A DNA stretch of 23,271 nucleotides from JBLYYQ01 sp048550035 (GTDB taxonomy: Bacteria; Nitrospinota_A; UBA7883; JBLYYQ01): assembly GCA_048550035.1 (NCBI GenBank), contig JBLYYQ010000076.1, positions 1 to 23,271 on the forward strand, read 5' to 3'. The position numbers and the translations under genes are program-made. Shown piece after piece: positions 7,730 through 15,817 of the stretch (its first letter is position 1; each line of letters starts with the position of its first letter). The notes below the pieces were generated by a model that was not told the origin of the DNA, did no database searches, and worked only from the letters and a program-made list of their open reading frames with translations.

Positions 7730-10166
7730 AGCGACAGATCTAGAAAGTAGATTTCCAAGATTAGCTGTAAGGGTTGGTATCGTTGTCCTGATTCTTTCTT
7801 TTATTGGGGTTATTTTATTTGGGGTAGTCTATATAAAGTATGGAACAAACTTGCCACCGATCGATAAGCTAACGAATTATCGGCCTAATCTGATAACTAA
7901 GGTTTATGATTCAAGCGAAAATCTGATCGCAGAATATTATATTGAGAAGAGAATATTAACAGCTCTAGAAGATATACCAACGCTCTTAATCGAGGCAACG
8001 CTTGCTGTAGAGGATGCAGGTTTCCGTGATCATAATGGAATAAACTTTATAGGTATCGGACGAGCGAGCGTGGCAAATTTAAAGGCAGGAAAGGTAGTGC
8101 AAGGAGGGAGTTCCATTACTCAGCAGGTTTCAAAATTACTGCTACTATCACCAGAGCGGACTATTGATAGGAAGCTAAGAGAGGTATTCTTAGCACTGAA
8201 ATTGGAGCGCCACTTTACTAAAGATGCGATATTAGAAATCTATCTAAACCATATCTATTACGGTCATGGAGCGTACGGTGTGGAAGCTGCGGCTAATATA
8301 TATTTTGGCAAGTCGATTACAGAACTAAACATTTCAGAGATTGCTATGATGGCAGGATTGCCAAAGGCACCTAACAATTATTCACCATACAGACATGTAG
8401 GTCGCGCATTGCAGCGTAGGCGTCATGCATTATTGAGGATGGTAGATGAGAAGCTTGTTTCGTACGATGATGCAATGATAGCAGCACAAGAACCGTTCAT
8501 CCTATCAGGCTTAAAGGAGCCATTAAATAAGGCGCCATGGTTTACAGAACATGTTAGGCGTGAGGTGGAGAAAGAGTTTGGTTCTAAGGCTCTTTATCAA
8601 GATGGACTGGTGATCAAGACTAGTTTAAATTCTATGATGCAAGATAGCGCAAAAGCTGGAGTGATATCAGGATTAGAAGCTAATGATAAGAGGTTAGGAT
8701 ATCGAGAAACTGTAGGTTCTGTAAACCTTGACGGGGAGCGGACAGTTATTGATTGGCGCTTACTTTCAACTGACCCTATAAATGAGATAGAGGAGTTACC
8801 ATATGAGGACCTCTCTGGTTCATTAATTTTGCCAGACGATATTAGGTTAAAAAAAGACTTACCTGAGTATAAAAAATTAGGAGTAATAACTAAGATCAAT
8901 AAATCTAATATTGTTGTAAATATTAAAGAGGGGATAGGAATAATTGGGAAGACTGATTTTGCATGGGCAACTAAGTTTGATGTAGATAGGAATGCAAGTA
9001 TGAAAGGTAGGCTAAAAGATCCTAATTCACTGTTTAAAGTTGGAGACATTATTGAAGTTGCCCTCAAAGATGAAAAAGTTGATGAAGATGGTAACTATAG
9101 CCTAAAGTTAGAACAGACGCCAGATTTGCAAGGAGCTCTGATAGCATTAGAGAATGAAACAGGAGCAATTCTAGCGATGATAGGTGGCTATGATTCAAAA
9201 CGATCTAAATTTAATCGAGCAACTCAAGCACTCAGGCAGCCTGGCTCATCGTTTAAGCCTATAATCTACACTGCAGCATTAGATAGTACAATGACTCCAG
9301 CAACTATTATAATTGATGCACCAATAATATATGATCAAGCATTAAATCAATTCTCAGGTTGGAAGCCGATGAATTTTGAGCAAAAATTTTACGGACCAAC
9401 AACTATACGAGAAGCAGTAGCACATTCTCGTAATGTAGTAACTATCAAGGTGCTAGAACAGGTTGGGATTGAGAATGCGATCAAGTATGCAAGGTTACTT
9501 GGAATCGAAGGTGAACTAGATGAAAACCTAGGATTAGCACTTGGAGTATCGCCTGTGAAGCTAGTAGAGATCACCAATGTTTATGCAACATTAGCTAATC
9601 AGGGAATAAGAAACATACCTTATGCTATAGAGTCGATTACTGATTCTTCAGGACTCCTTTTAAGAAGCCATGAACCATCTCCAATGAGTGCTGTAAATTC
9701 TTCGACTGCATTTCTGATGATGAATATTTTAAAAGGGGTTGTTAAGAGAGGGAGTGGTCGAGGAGTTGGGCGTGTATTTAGAGAACCGATTGGAGGGAAG
9801 ACCGGTACGACTGATAGCTATCAAGATGCGTGGTTTATTGGAGCGACAAAACATATGACGGCAGGCGTTTGGGTTGGTAGAGATGATAATAGTCCGATCG
9901 GACGAGGTGAAGCAGGATCAAATGTTGCGATACCTATCTGGAACCGCTTTTTCAAAGATGCTGTCAGCGCTTATCCAGTCGAAGATTTTAGAGCAACCTC
10001 AGATATAGTTTTTGCAAGAATTAATAAAAAAAGTGGACTACTTACCAAATCGGACGAATCTGATACTATCTTTGAAGCATTTTTGGATGGTACGGAGCCA
10101 ACAGAGTTTGAGTCTAACGAAACTGATAAGAAAAAAGATGGAATGTTGCAAGAGACTAATCTTTAA
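7719..10166 (+). CDS. mrcA: Penicillin-binding protein 1A (bifunctional peptidoglycan synthase)
   Basis: An 815-residue class A PBP that polymerises lipid II and crosslinks the strands in the periplasm. It has a short cytoplasmic tail, one transmembrane helix (about 18-38), and a GT51 domain with EDAGFRDHNG (98-107, catalytic E98) and GGSSITQQ (129-136). An inserted region of about 310-465, which is OB-like in PBP1A, lies between the two catalytic domains. The transpeptidase has S510-S-F-K513 as nucleophile motif, SRN (570-572) and KTGT (694-697). Everything needed for both activities is present. The C-terminal ~55 residues are acidic and non-conserved. The start overlaps the UDG gene by 11 bases; no later start would keep the membrane anchor. 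PBP1B is less likely because of the middle insert and overall architecture. Confidence 0.93.
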   Translation: MESKATDLESRFPRLAVRVGIVVLILSFIGVILFGVVYIKYGTNLPPIDKLTNYRPNLITKVYDSSENLIAEYYIEKRILTALEDIPTLLIEATLAVEDAGFRDHNGINFIGIGRASVANLKAGKVVQGGSSITQQVSKLLLLSPERTIDRKLREVFLALKLERHFTKDAILEIYLNHIYYGHGAYGVEAAANIYFGKSITELNISEIAMMAGLPKAPNNYSPYRHVGRALQRRRHALLRMVDEKLVSYDDAMIAAQEPFILSGLKEPLNKAPWFTEHVRREVEKEFGSKALYQDGLVIKTSLNSMMQDSAKAGVISGLEANDKRLGYRETVGSVNLDGERTVIDWRLLSTDPINEIEELPYEDLSGSLILPDDIRLKKDLPEYKKLGVITKINKSNIVVNIKEGIGIIGKTDFAWATKFDVDRNASMKGRLKDPNSLFKVGDIIEVALKDEKVDEDGNYSLKLEQTPDLQGALIALENETGAILAMIGGYDSKRSKFNRATQALRQPGSSFKPIIYTAALDSTMTPATIIIDAPIIYDQALNQFSGWKPMNFEQKFYGPTTIREAVAHSRNVVTIKVLEQVGIENAIKYARLLGIEGELDENLGLALGVSPVKLVEITNVYATLANQGIRNIPYAIESITDSSGLLLRSHEPSPMSAVNSSTAFLMMNILKGVVKRGSGRGVGRVFREPIGGKTGTTDSYQDAWFIGATKHMTAGVWVGRDDNSPIGRGEAGSNVAIPIWNRFFKDAVSAYPVEDFRATSDIVFARINKKSGLLTKSDESDTIFEAFLDGTEPTEFESNETDKKKDGMLQETNL

Positions 10167-10211
10167 TGATCTTCTCTAAAGCAGATTACAAACATCAAAC
10201 TATCGGCAATA

Positions 10212-11270
10212 ATGACCCACACAAATTATAGCGACGAGCAACAGAGCAAATCAGAGCAGCCTGATCCGATTGTGGTTAAAAATCTCAGCCGTCATTTCAA
10301 GAGTGTTGTTAAAGGTGACCGATTCATAGATTCAATCAAGGCACTTTTCAGTCGCAAGAGGAAGCTTGTTAAAGCAGTGGACAATATTAGCTTCACTATT
10401 AAAGATGGAGAATTTGCAGGATTTGTTGGTGAAAATGGTGCAGGCAAATCGACTACTATAAAAACATTAACCGGAATCTTAACGCCAACTAGTGGGAGCG
10501 TTAAAATTGCAAAATTGATCCCATATCAAGAACGCGAAAAAAACTCTAGACAGATCGGCGTTGTTTTTGGACAACGAACACAGTTATGGTGGGATTTACC
10601 ATTAAAGGAATCGTTTGAGCTACTTTGCGCTATTTTTCAGATTGAGAGAATAGAATATAAGCAAACTTTTGATGAGCTCGCAACAATTCTAGAGTTACAT
10701 GAATTTTTAGATAAACCTGTTCGAAATCTTTCGTTAGGACAGAGGATGCGAGCAGATATTGCTGCTGCACTTATCCATTCACCGAAGATACTCTTCTTAG
10801 ATGAGCCGACTATTGGATTAGATCTTGTTGCTAAAGATAGGGTCCGTTTTTTCTTAAAAAAAATCAATGAGCTGAAAAAAACTACCATACTACTAACTAC
10901 ACATGATATGGATGATATTGAGGTACTCTGCAGTCGGATAATAATCTTAGATGATGGGAAGATCGTTTTTGATGGATTGACACAAGATCTCAAAAATCAA
11001 TATCTACATGAAAGAATAGTTGATGTCGAATTTTTAGAGAGAGTTACTCAGTTGTCTATCGATCATACTGAAATAATTTATGAACAAGGCAGGCATGTAA
11101 GTTTGAAAATTGATCTCACAAAAATATCGATCCCTGAGACTATCAAGAGCTTACTGAACTGTTATAAAGTAAAAGATATATCAGTCCATGCTCCAAAGAT
11201 TGCAGATGTAATCAAGAAGATCTACGCTGATCCAAACTATACTAGAGGGGTCCATAGAAACAATGTATGA
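10212..11270 (+). CDS. ABC-2 type exporter, ATP-binding subunit
   Basis: A 352-residue cytoplasmic ATPase that powers the two permeases encoded just downstream. Seen: Walker A GENGAGKS (73-80), the subfamily-typical FGQRTQLWWDLP around the Q-loop (119-130), signature LSLGQ (173-177), Walker B ILFLDE (193-198) and a TTHD H-loop. About 100 residues follow the ATPase domain and may form a regulatory or dimerisation region. The N-terminal ~20 residues are polar and poorly conserved, so a slightly later start is possible. The gene begins 45 bases after PBP1A and its TGA lies inside the first codons of permease 1 (8-base overlap). The LWWDLP motif links it to ATPases that partner six-helix ABC-2 permeases; the substrate is unknown. 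Confidence 0.88.
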   Translation: MTHTNYSDEQQSKSEQPDPIVVKNLSRHFKSVVKGDRFIDSIKALFSRKRKLVKAVDNISFTIKDGEFAGFVGENGAGKSTTIKTLTGILTPTSGSVKIAKLIPYQEREKNSRQIGVVFGQRTQLWWDLPLKESFELLCAIFQIERIEYKQTFDELATILELHEFLDKPVRNLSLGQRMRADIAAALIHSPKILFLDEPTIGLDLVAKDRVRFFLKKINELKKTTILLTTHDMDDIEVLCSRIIILDDGKIVFDGLTQDLKNQYLHERIVDVEFLERVTQLSIDHTEIIYEQGRHVSLKIDLTKISIPETIKSLLNCYKVKDISVHAPKIADVIKKIYADPNYTRGVHRNNV

Positions 11271-12093
11271 GCAGGTTTGTAGAATCTACAAACAAAATAT
11301 CTATCTATATTTAATTTTTCTTTTAAAGTCATTTAATAAGGAAAAAGCATATAAATTTGAATATGTCATTGGGATTCTAAACGGACTTCTTTTTATATTT
11401 ATTTTCACTTCGTTATGGTCTGCTTTATATAATGCGTCAACCAACTTATCTGCCCTACCATTTAACAAGGGGCAGATGATTGCATATGCTGTTTATGCGA
11501 TGCTAATTAAAATATCGCTGACACAAGAAGAATCATCTATCCCGGCAAATGTACGCTCAGGACAGATCGCGATGGATATGATAAAGCCAATAAATTTTAT
11601 CAGGATGCATTTAGCACAAGCGTTAGGTCAAACAATGTTTCATTGGGTCACTAGAGTTATCCCAATTGCGATTGTTACTTTTATCTTTTTTGATATCAAT
11701 ATTAATATTAGTCTCAATCTTCTAATCATTGTTTTAATCTCTTGGATATTTGGCTATTTGATACTCTTTTACATAAATTTCATGTTTGCGATGCTTGCAT
11801 TTTGGTTTGTTGAGGTATTTGGATTTCAGCTTATGAAGTTTGCATTGATGACACTTTTCGCAGGTGGAATACTCCCGATAGATTTTTTCCCAGAGAGTAT
11901 GCAGCCATTCATAAAATTTCTCCCATTCCAATATATAATTTATGCACCAACCTCTATCTTGATTGGTCACAATAGAGAATATGATATCTTTTATCTTATA
12001 ATCGGCCAGCTTATATGGGTGATACTTTTATATGCGGCTGCAAGATTTGTATGGTTTAAGGGTCAAACTAAATTAATTGTGCAAGGAGGATAG
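11263..12093 (+). CDS. ABC-2 type exporter, permease subunit 1
   Basis: A 276-residue inner-membrane protein with six likely helices, resembling the ABC-2 permease group that occurs as pairs of unlike subunits (Pfam ABC2_membrane_6 type). Seen: VRSGQIAMDMIKPINF (97-112), the cytoplasmic element of the family that normally reads G-x-hydrophobic...L-x-P, then GGILPIDFFP (201-210) and LPFQYIIYAPT (220-230) in the C-terminal half. It has no ATPase domain and depends on the upstream gene. A purine-rich AGAGGGG lies 12 bases before the ATG. Its stop codon lies within the ribosome-binding site region of permease 2, so the two subunits are probably made in equal amounts. The substrate cannot be predicted. 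Confidence 0.84.
   Translation: MYEQVCRIYKQNIYLYLIFLLKSFNKEKAYKFEYVIGILNGLLFIFIFTSLWSALYNASTNLSALPFNKGQMIAYAVYAMLIKISLTQEESSIPANVRSGQIAMDMIKPINFIRMHLAQALGQTMFHWVTRVIPIAIVTFIFFDININISLNLLIIVLISWIFGYLILFYINFMFAMLAFWFVEVFGFQLMKFALMTLFAGGILPIDFFPESMQPFIKFLPFQYIIYAPTSILIGHNREYDIFYLIIGQLIWVILLYAAARFVWFKGQTKLIVQGG
12084..12089 (+). promoter_or_regulatory. Ribosome-binding site that fixes the start of permease 2
   Basis: A strong AGGAGG sits 8 bases before the ATG at 12098, overlapping the end of permease 1. It decides the start: the in-frame TTG at 12077 lies upstream of this site and cannot use it. Confidence 0.85.
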
Positions 12094-12097
12094 GGTT

Positions 12098-12922
12098 ATG
12101 AGCTTGCTACATAGATTCTATATTAAGCTGAAGATTATATTGATATTAGTAATGGCATCAATTCGATCTAAGATGGAGTACCAAGCAACATTCATATTTA
12201 TGTTTTTTGCAATCATTATTTTTTATGCTGGCCAGCTTGGAGTAATTTTAGTAATTTTAGCTAAGTTTGGTTCTATCAATGGATGGAACTTGGGCGACAT
12301 GGCATTTTTATATAGTTTATTGGTTTTCGCATCAGCACTTACATCACTTTTTTTCTCAGCATTGCTAGGATTTGAAACATTTATAATAAGTGGTAATTTT
12401 GATCGTTATTTACTCAGGCCGATAAGCCCACTAGCACATATTTTAGCAAGCAATTTCGAGATTCATGCAATTGCAAATTTAACACTTGGGTCAGTTGCAC
12501 TATACTATGGGGCAACGAAGGGTCAGATTGAATTTACGGCTATAAAATTATTCTACTTTGTATTAACACTACTTGGCGCTACACTGATTCAAGGAGCAAT
12601 TCGAATAGCTGTCTCGACTGTAACATTTTGGACAAAGCGTAATAGATCGTTAGTTCATGTAGTGGTTTTTTCGACTAAGGAATTTATTCTTTATCCGGTC
12701 TCAATTTATAACTTCTATGTACAGGTTTTTTTAACAGTGATATTCCCCGTTGCATTTATAAATTACTATCCTAGTCATTACTTTTTAAATAAAGATGCAA
12801 CAGGATTAATGTTTACCCCGTTAATACAGTTTATGACGCCATTAGTTGGGATCGTACTGTTTACGTTTGCATATATGTTTTGGCGATTTGGGATAAACTA
12901 CTACCAATCAGCAGGTCATTAA
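12098..12922 (+). CDS. ABC-2 type exporter, permease subunit 2
   Basis: A 274-residue six-helix membrane protein from the chosen ATG, paralogous to permease 1 in architecture but divergent in sequence. The family element appears as SGNFDRYLLRPISP (98-111) with the canonical L-R-P, which permease 1 has only in altered form (M-I-K-P). The pair plus one ATPase suggests a heteromeric exporter with two unlike permeases and an ATPase dimer. The start at 12098 is set by an optimal AGGAGG; a longer reading from TTG 12077 adds only seven residues that overlap the Shine-Dalgarno sequence. The gene ends 13 bases before hisA. There is no accessory membrane-fusion or outer-membrane partner in the window, so transport probably ends in the inner membrane or periplasm. 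Confidence 0.85.
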   Translation: MSLLHRFYIKLKIILILVMASIRSKMEYQATFIFMFFAIIIFYAGQLGVILVILAKFGSINGWNLGDMAFLYSLLVFASALTSLFFSALLGFETFIISGNFDRYLLRPISPLAHILASNFEIHAIANLTLGSVALYYGATKGQIEFTAIKLFYFVLTLLGATLIQGAIRIAVSTVTFWTKRNRSLVHVVVFSTKEFILYPVSIYNFYVQVFLTVIFPVAFINYYPSHYFLNKDATGLMFTPLIQFMTPLVGIVLFTFAYMFWRFGINYYQSAGH

Positions 12923-12935
12923 AAATAGGGTTAAG

Positions 12936-13664
12936 ATGATTATTTTACCAGCCATCGATTTAGTAGATGGTAAAGTAGTAAGGTTGACGAAAGGTGATTA
13001 CAACAAGCTTGTAGAGTATGAAACAGATCCTGTTAGTATGGCACTGAAGTTTGAATCAGAAGGTGCAAAGATGCTTCATATTGTAGATTTAAATGGAGCG
13101 AAGGATGGTTATCCTATAAATTATAAATCATTAAAGGAGGTAGCACGAGCGGTAGAGATTCCGATTGAGCTAGGTGGAGGAGTTCGTGATATAGAGACTA
13201 TCTATAGCTATTTTGATTTAGGGATTTCCCGTATAATATTAGGGACAGCTGCAATTTTAGATCGAGATTTTGCATTTAGGGCATCAGATCTTTTTCCTGA
13301 CCGGATCTACATTGGTCTTGACATAAAAGATGGCAAGCCTGCAGTTAAAGGTTGGCATGAGACAGTTAAAGAAGATCCTCTTGAGCTAGCAAGCTGGTTT
13401 GCTACGATCGGGATAAGTGGTATTATTTTAACCGATATTTCAAAAGATGGGATGATGAGTGGTACCAACATCGAGATGCTAGAAAAGTTTGCCACGAGTT
13501 TAGATATCAATGTTATAGCATCAGGAGGAATAAGTAGCTTGGATGATTTAGCCAAGATCAGTCAGTTGAATAAGGATAATATTGAAGGTGCTATTATAGG
13601 AAAAGCACTCTATGAGAAGACGATAGATCTAGTTGATGCAATAAAAATTGTTGAGGGAAGCTAA
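12936..13664 (+). CDS. hisA: Phosphoribosylformimino-5-aminoimidazole carboxamide ribotide isomerase
   Basis: A 242-residue (beta/alpha)8 barrel that isomerises ProFAR to PRFAR, the fourth step of histidine synthesis. Seen: the catalytic aspartates D8 in PAIDLVDGK and D167 in LTDISKDG, phosphate-binding GGGVR (80-84) and ASGG late in the barrel. The length is normal. HisF follows after two bases, so the product passes directly to the next enzyme's gene neighbour. Unlike the common hisB-hisH-hisA-hisF order, the gene upstream here is an ABC permease, so the rest of the pathway is elsewhere. PriA-type dual function (with TrpF activity) is an actinobacterial trait and not expected here. Confidence 0.95.
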   Translation: MIILPAIDLVDGKVVRLTKGDYNKLVEYETDPVSMALKFESEGAKMLHIVDLNGAKDGYPINYKSLKEVARAVEIPIELGGGVRDIETIYSYFDLGISRIILGTAAILDRDFAFRASDLFPDRIYIGLDIKDGKPAVKGWHETVKEDPLELASWFATIGISGIILTDISKDGMMSGTNIEMLEKFATSLDINVIASGGISSLDDLAKISQLNKDNIEGAIIGKALYEKTIDLVDAIKIVEGS

Positions 13665-13666
13665 CG

Positions 13667-14431
13667 GTGGGTTTAAACAGGCGAATTATTCCATGCCTTG
13701 ATGTTGACGGTGGTCGTGTAGTAAAGGGAGTGAAATTTTTAAATTTGGTAGATGCTGGCGATCCAGTTGAAGTTGCAAAGCAGTATAATAATGAAGGTGC
13801 TGATGAGTTAGTATTTTTAGATATCACAGCTTCACATGACAATCGCGATATCATACTAGATCTTGTTAGGCATACAGCCGAGGAGATATTTATTCCGTTA
13901 ACGGTCGGAGGTGGTGTTCGATCTTTAGAAGATATCGAGAAGCTTTTACGAGCAGGAGCAGATAAGGTTGCTATTAATAGTCAGGCAGTTGCGAGGAAGG
14001 ATTTTGTTTCAGAAGCGTCAAGTAGATTTGGAAGACAATGTATAGTAGTAGCGATCGATGCAAAGCGTGTTGAGAATAGTAATAGGTGGGAGATATTCAC
14101 ACATGGCGGACGGTCTGCGACAGGTTTGAATGCGGTTTTATGGGCAGAGGAGATGGCAAAATTAGGGGCAGGCGAGATACTTTTGACATCGATGGATGGA
14201 GATGGGACAAAAAATGGATATGATATTGAGCTAACTAGGGAAGTGAGCGACAGTATTGATATTCCTTTAATAGCCTCAGGAGGTGTTGGTCGAGTTGAAG
14301 ATATTTATGACGGGTTAACAGAAGGTGGAGCAGATGCTGCATTGGCAGCGTCGATATTCCATTTTGGGACAATAAGCATCTTTGAGGTAAAGGAGTTTTT
14401 AGAGTCAAAAGGTATTCCTGTTCGGAGGTAG
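13667..14431 (+). CDS. hisF: Imidazole glycerol phosphate synthase, cyclase subunit
   Basis: A 254-residue barrel that uses ammonia from HisH to convert PRFAR to imidazole glycerol phosphate and AICAR. Seen: D12 in PCLDVDGG and D131 in VVAIDAKR, the two catalytic aspartates; phosphate-binding GGGVR; the long RWEIFTHGGR...TGL segment; and ASGGVG near the end. The GTG start at 13667 is supported by GAGGGAAG just upstream inside the hisA end and by the correct family N-terminus. Its motifs (LDVDxGRVVKGVKF, EIFTHGGR, GEILLTSMDxDG) are those common in beta/gamma-proteobacterial HisF. The glutaminase partner hisH is not in the window. hisE begins two bases after the stop. Confidence 0.96.
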   Translation: MGLNRRIIPCLDVDGGRVVKGVKFLNLVDAGDPVEVAKQYNNEGADELVFLDITASHDNRDIILDLVRHTAEEIFIPLTVGGGVRSLEDIEKLLRAGADKVAINSQAVARKDFVSEASSRFGRQCIVVAIDAKRVENSNRWEIFTHGGRSATGLNAVLWAEEMAKLGAGEILLTSMDGDGTKNGYDIELTREVSDSIDIPLIASGGVGRVEDIYDGLTEGGADAALAASIFHFGTISIFEVKEFLESKGIPVRR

Positions 14432-14433
14432 AG

Positions 14434-14730
14434 ATGATTTTAGATGAACTGTTTGAACTGATAAAGGAGCGCAAGAAGAGTTCACCAACAAGCTCGTATG
14501 TTGCAGCGTTGTATGAAAAAGGAGATGATGCAATATTACAAAAGGTGGGCGAAGAGGCAATTGAGACAATACTGGCATTCAAATCAGAGAAGCGTGATGA
14601 AATAATCTACGAGAGCGCAGATCTAATTTTTCATCTGCTAGTTGCACTATCGAACGCTGATATTGAGCTAGATGAACTCTTCAAAGAACTTGAAAGTCGC
14701 TTTGGGACGAGTGGTATAAGAAAAGAGTAA
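14434..14730 (+). CDS. hisE: Phosphoribosyl-ATP pyrophosphatase
   Basis: A 98-residue all-alpha pyrophosphohydrolase (MazG-like superfamily) that converts phosphoribosyl-ATP to phosphoribosyl-AMP, the second step of histidine synthesis. Seen: the SPTSSYVAALYEKGDDAILQ region (about 17-36), metal-binding GEEAIE (41-46), and the second acidic motif ESADLIFHLLVAL (62-74), ending in GTSGIRK. It is a stand-alone HisE rather than the fused HisIE of enterics; hisI is not visible. GGAGG six bases before the ATG is a good ribosome-binding site. It is followed after four bases by smpB. Confidence 0.93.
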   Translation: MILDELFELIKERKKSSPTSSYVAALYEKGDDAILQKVGEEAIETILAFKSEKRDEIIYESADLIFHLLVALSNADIELDELFKELESRFGTSGIRKE

Positions 14731-14734
14731 AAAG

Positions 14735-15232
14735 GTGTCAAGATCCAAAAGTTCTAAAGCCAGTGCTACTGGTGGGAAAGCTAAGAGTCCAACAATTGAG
14801 AACAGACGAGCACGATTTAATTATAGATTTGATGATAAAATCGAAGTTGGAATAGTTCTCAAAGGGAACGAAGTCAAAAGCATCAGAGATAGCAAGGTAA
14901 GCTTAGTCGAATCGCATGCAAGAATTATGAAAGATGAGCTCTGGCTATTTCATATGACAATTAATCCATACCAGAGCCAGAATAGTTTTGAATCTTACGA
15001 CCCTAAACGACCAAGAAAACTCCTTGCAAAACGGAAAGAGATTTCAAAGCTAGCGGTTAAGTTGAATGCAAAAGGGTATACTCTAATCCCGCTTCGTCTT
15101 TATTTTACAGGGGGGAAGGTTAAAATTTTACTAGGGTTAGGGGAAGGTAAGCGCGAGTATGATAAACGAGATAGTATAAAGCGACGAGAAGGTGAGTTAG
15201 AGGCAGGCAGAGCTATGAAGCGTCGTTTTTAA
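14735..15232 (+). CDS. smpB: SsrA-binding protein SmpB
   Basis: A 165-residue RNA-binding protein that escorts tmRNA to ribosomes stalled on broken mRNA; tagged products then go to proteases such as ClpXP and Lon, which are encoded 2.5 kb downstream. Seen: NRRARFNY at the start of the OB-like barrel, GNEVKSIRD (usually GTEVKS), the DPKRPRKLL block, KGYTLIPLRLYF, and a basic tail ending in KRRF. The first ~22 residues (Ser/Lys rich) are not conserved. GTG at 14735 is the start; a purine-rich GAGTAAAAAG precedes it. It is the last gene of the plus-strand run begun by coaBC. I looked for tmRNA in the following gap and did not find it. Confidence 0.94.
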   Translation: MSRSKSSKASATGGKAKSPTIENRRARFNYRFDDKIEVGIVLKGNEVKSIRDSKVSLVESHARIMKDELWLFHMTINPYQSQNSFESYDPKRPRKLLAKRKEISKLAVKLNAKGYTLIPLRLYFTGGKVKILLGLGEGKREYDKRDSIKRREGELEAGRAMKRRF

Positions 15233-15288
15233 TATTTCAAAATAAGATTCGAAAAGAGGCGAAAAAGTGGTGAAAAAGTAGTTAATAG

Positions 15289-15636
15289 TTAGGTAAAAGG
15301 TATAAGTAAAAGCCCAAATGCCTCTTCAGGTTTGAGAATCTGTTCTTGATCTTCAAATCTTGTAACATAATAGCCAAGCTTTTTAGCATCATCTAACATT
15401 TTAGTCCGCAGATCATTTGATAATGGATCAATTCTACCGATAATATGAATCATTAATTTTGCTGGCATTGAATATGTACGAAGAATATCAGATTCCAATA
15501 TTTTAGTAAAATCGACTCCGTCTGGTATTCTGATTTCCCCTCTAGAGGAGGAAAAAGCTTTGATTACATTCTGCTCAAGAATGATTTGAAGATAAAGTAA
15601 TTCAATAGTCTGATTTTTGTTAACGAGCTTAGTCAT
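15289..15636 (-). CDS. Small protein of unknown function, convergent with smpB
   Basis: I do not recognise this 115-residue protein. It is soluble in appearance, with no signal peptide or membrane segment. The N-terminal half (to about 50) looks helical with an internal SSSRGEIRIPDG turn; the middle has a hydrophobic strand PAKLMIHIIGRI (58-69); the C-terminus has a strand-like LGYYVTRF and FGLLLIPF. This mixed alpha/beta pattern could be a small domain, but no motif is diagnostic. GAGG 11 bases before the ATG is a fair ribosome-binding site, and it is the only long frame in this gap, which supports a real gene. Its 5' end faces the tRNA-Leu promoter, so the two share a 79-base divergent region. 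Homopolymers and repeats are absent. Confidence 0.6.
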   Translation of the reverse strand: MTKLVNKNQTIELLYLQIILEQNVIKAFSSSRGEIRIPDGVDFTKILESDILRTYSMPAKLMIHIIGRIDPLSNDLRTKMLDDAKKLGYYVTRFEDQEQILKPEEAFGLLLIPFT

Positions 15637-15669
15637 AACCTATTATACCTCAAAAAAGAGAAATAAGCG

Positions 15670-15698
15670 GTGCAAAAGGTTAAAATAAGACTTATAAT
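15670..15698 (+). promoter_or_regulatory. Candidate promoter for tRNA-Leu and tig
   Basis: TATAAT at 15693-15698, with a weak GTGCAA at 15670-15675 as -35 and a 17-base spacer. The predicted start, near 15705, is about ten bases before the tRNA. The -10 is perfect and well placed; the -35 is poor. Confidence 0.5.
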
Positions 15699-15715
15699 AG
15701 AAAGTTTAAAATTAA

Positions 15716-15800
<85 letters not shown>

Positions 15801-15804
15801 GAAT

Positions 15805-15810
15805 AGGAGA
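15805..15810 (+). promoter_or_regulatory. Ribosome-binding site that fixes the start of tig
   Basis: AGGAGA starts four bases after the tRNA CCA end and lies seven bases before TTG 15818. It supports this unusual start over any reading through the tRNA. Confidence 0.75.
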
Positions 15811-15817
15811 TATTGAG

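Noticed and set aside
8597..9067. Minus-strand open frame of 156 codons within PBP1A.
   Set aside because: It is antisense to the intact PBP1A insert region and has no recognisable domain.
12077..12097. TTG start seven codons upstream for ABC permease 2.
   Set aside because: It overlaps the strong AGGAGG that serves ATG 12098, and adds only residues without family support.
15233..15288. Possible tmRNA or terminator after smpB, and an 11-base periodicity (GGCGAAAAA, GGTGAAAAA).
   Set aside because: The gap is only 56 bases, shows no tRNA-like ends or stable hairpin, and the periodicity covers just two units.
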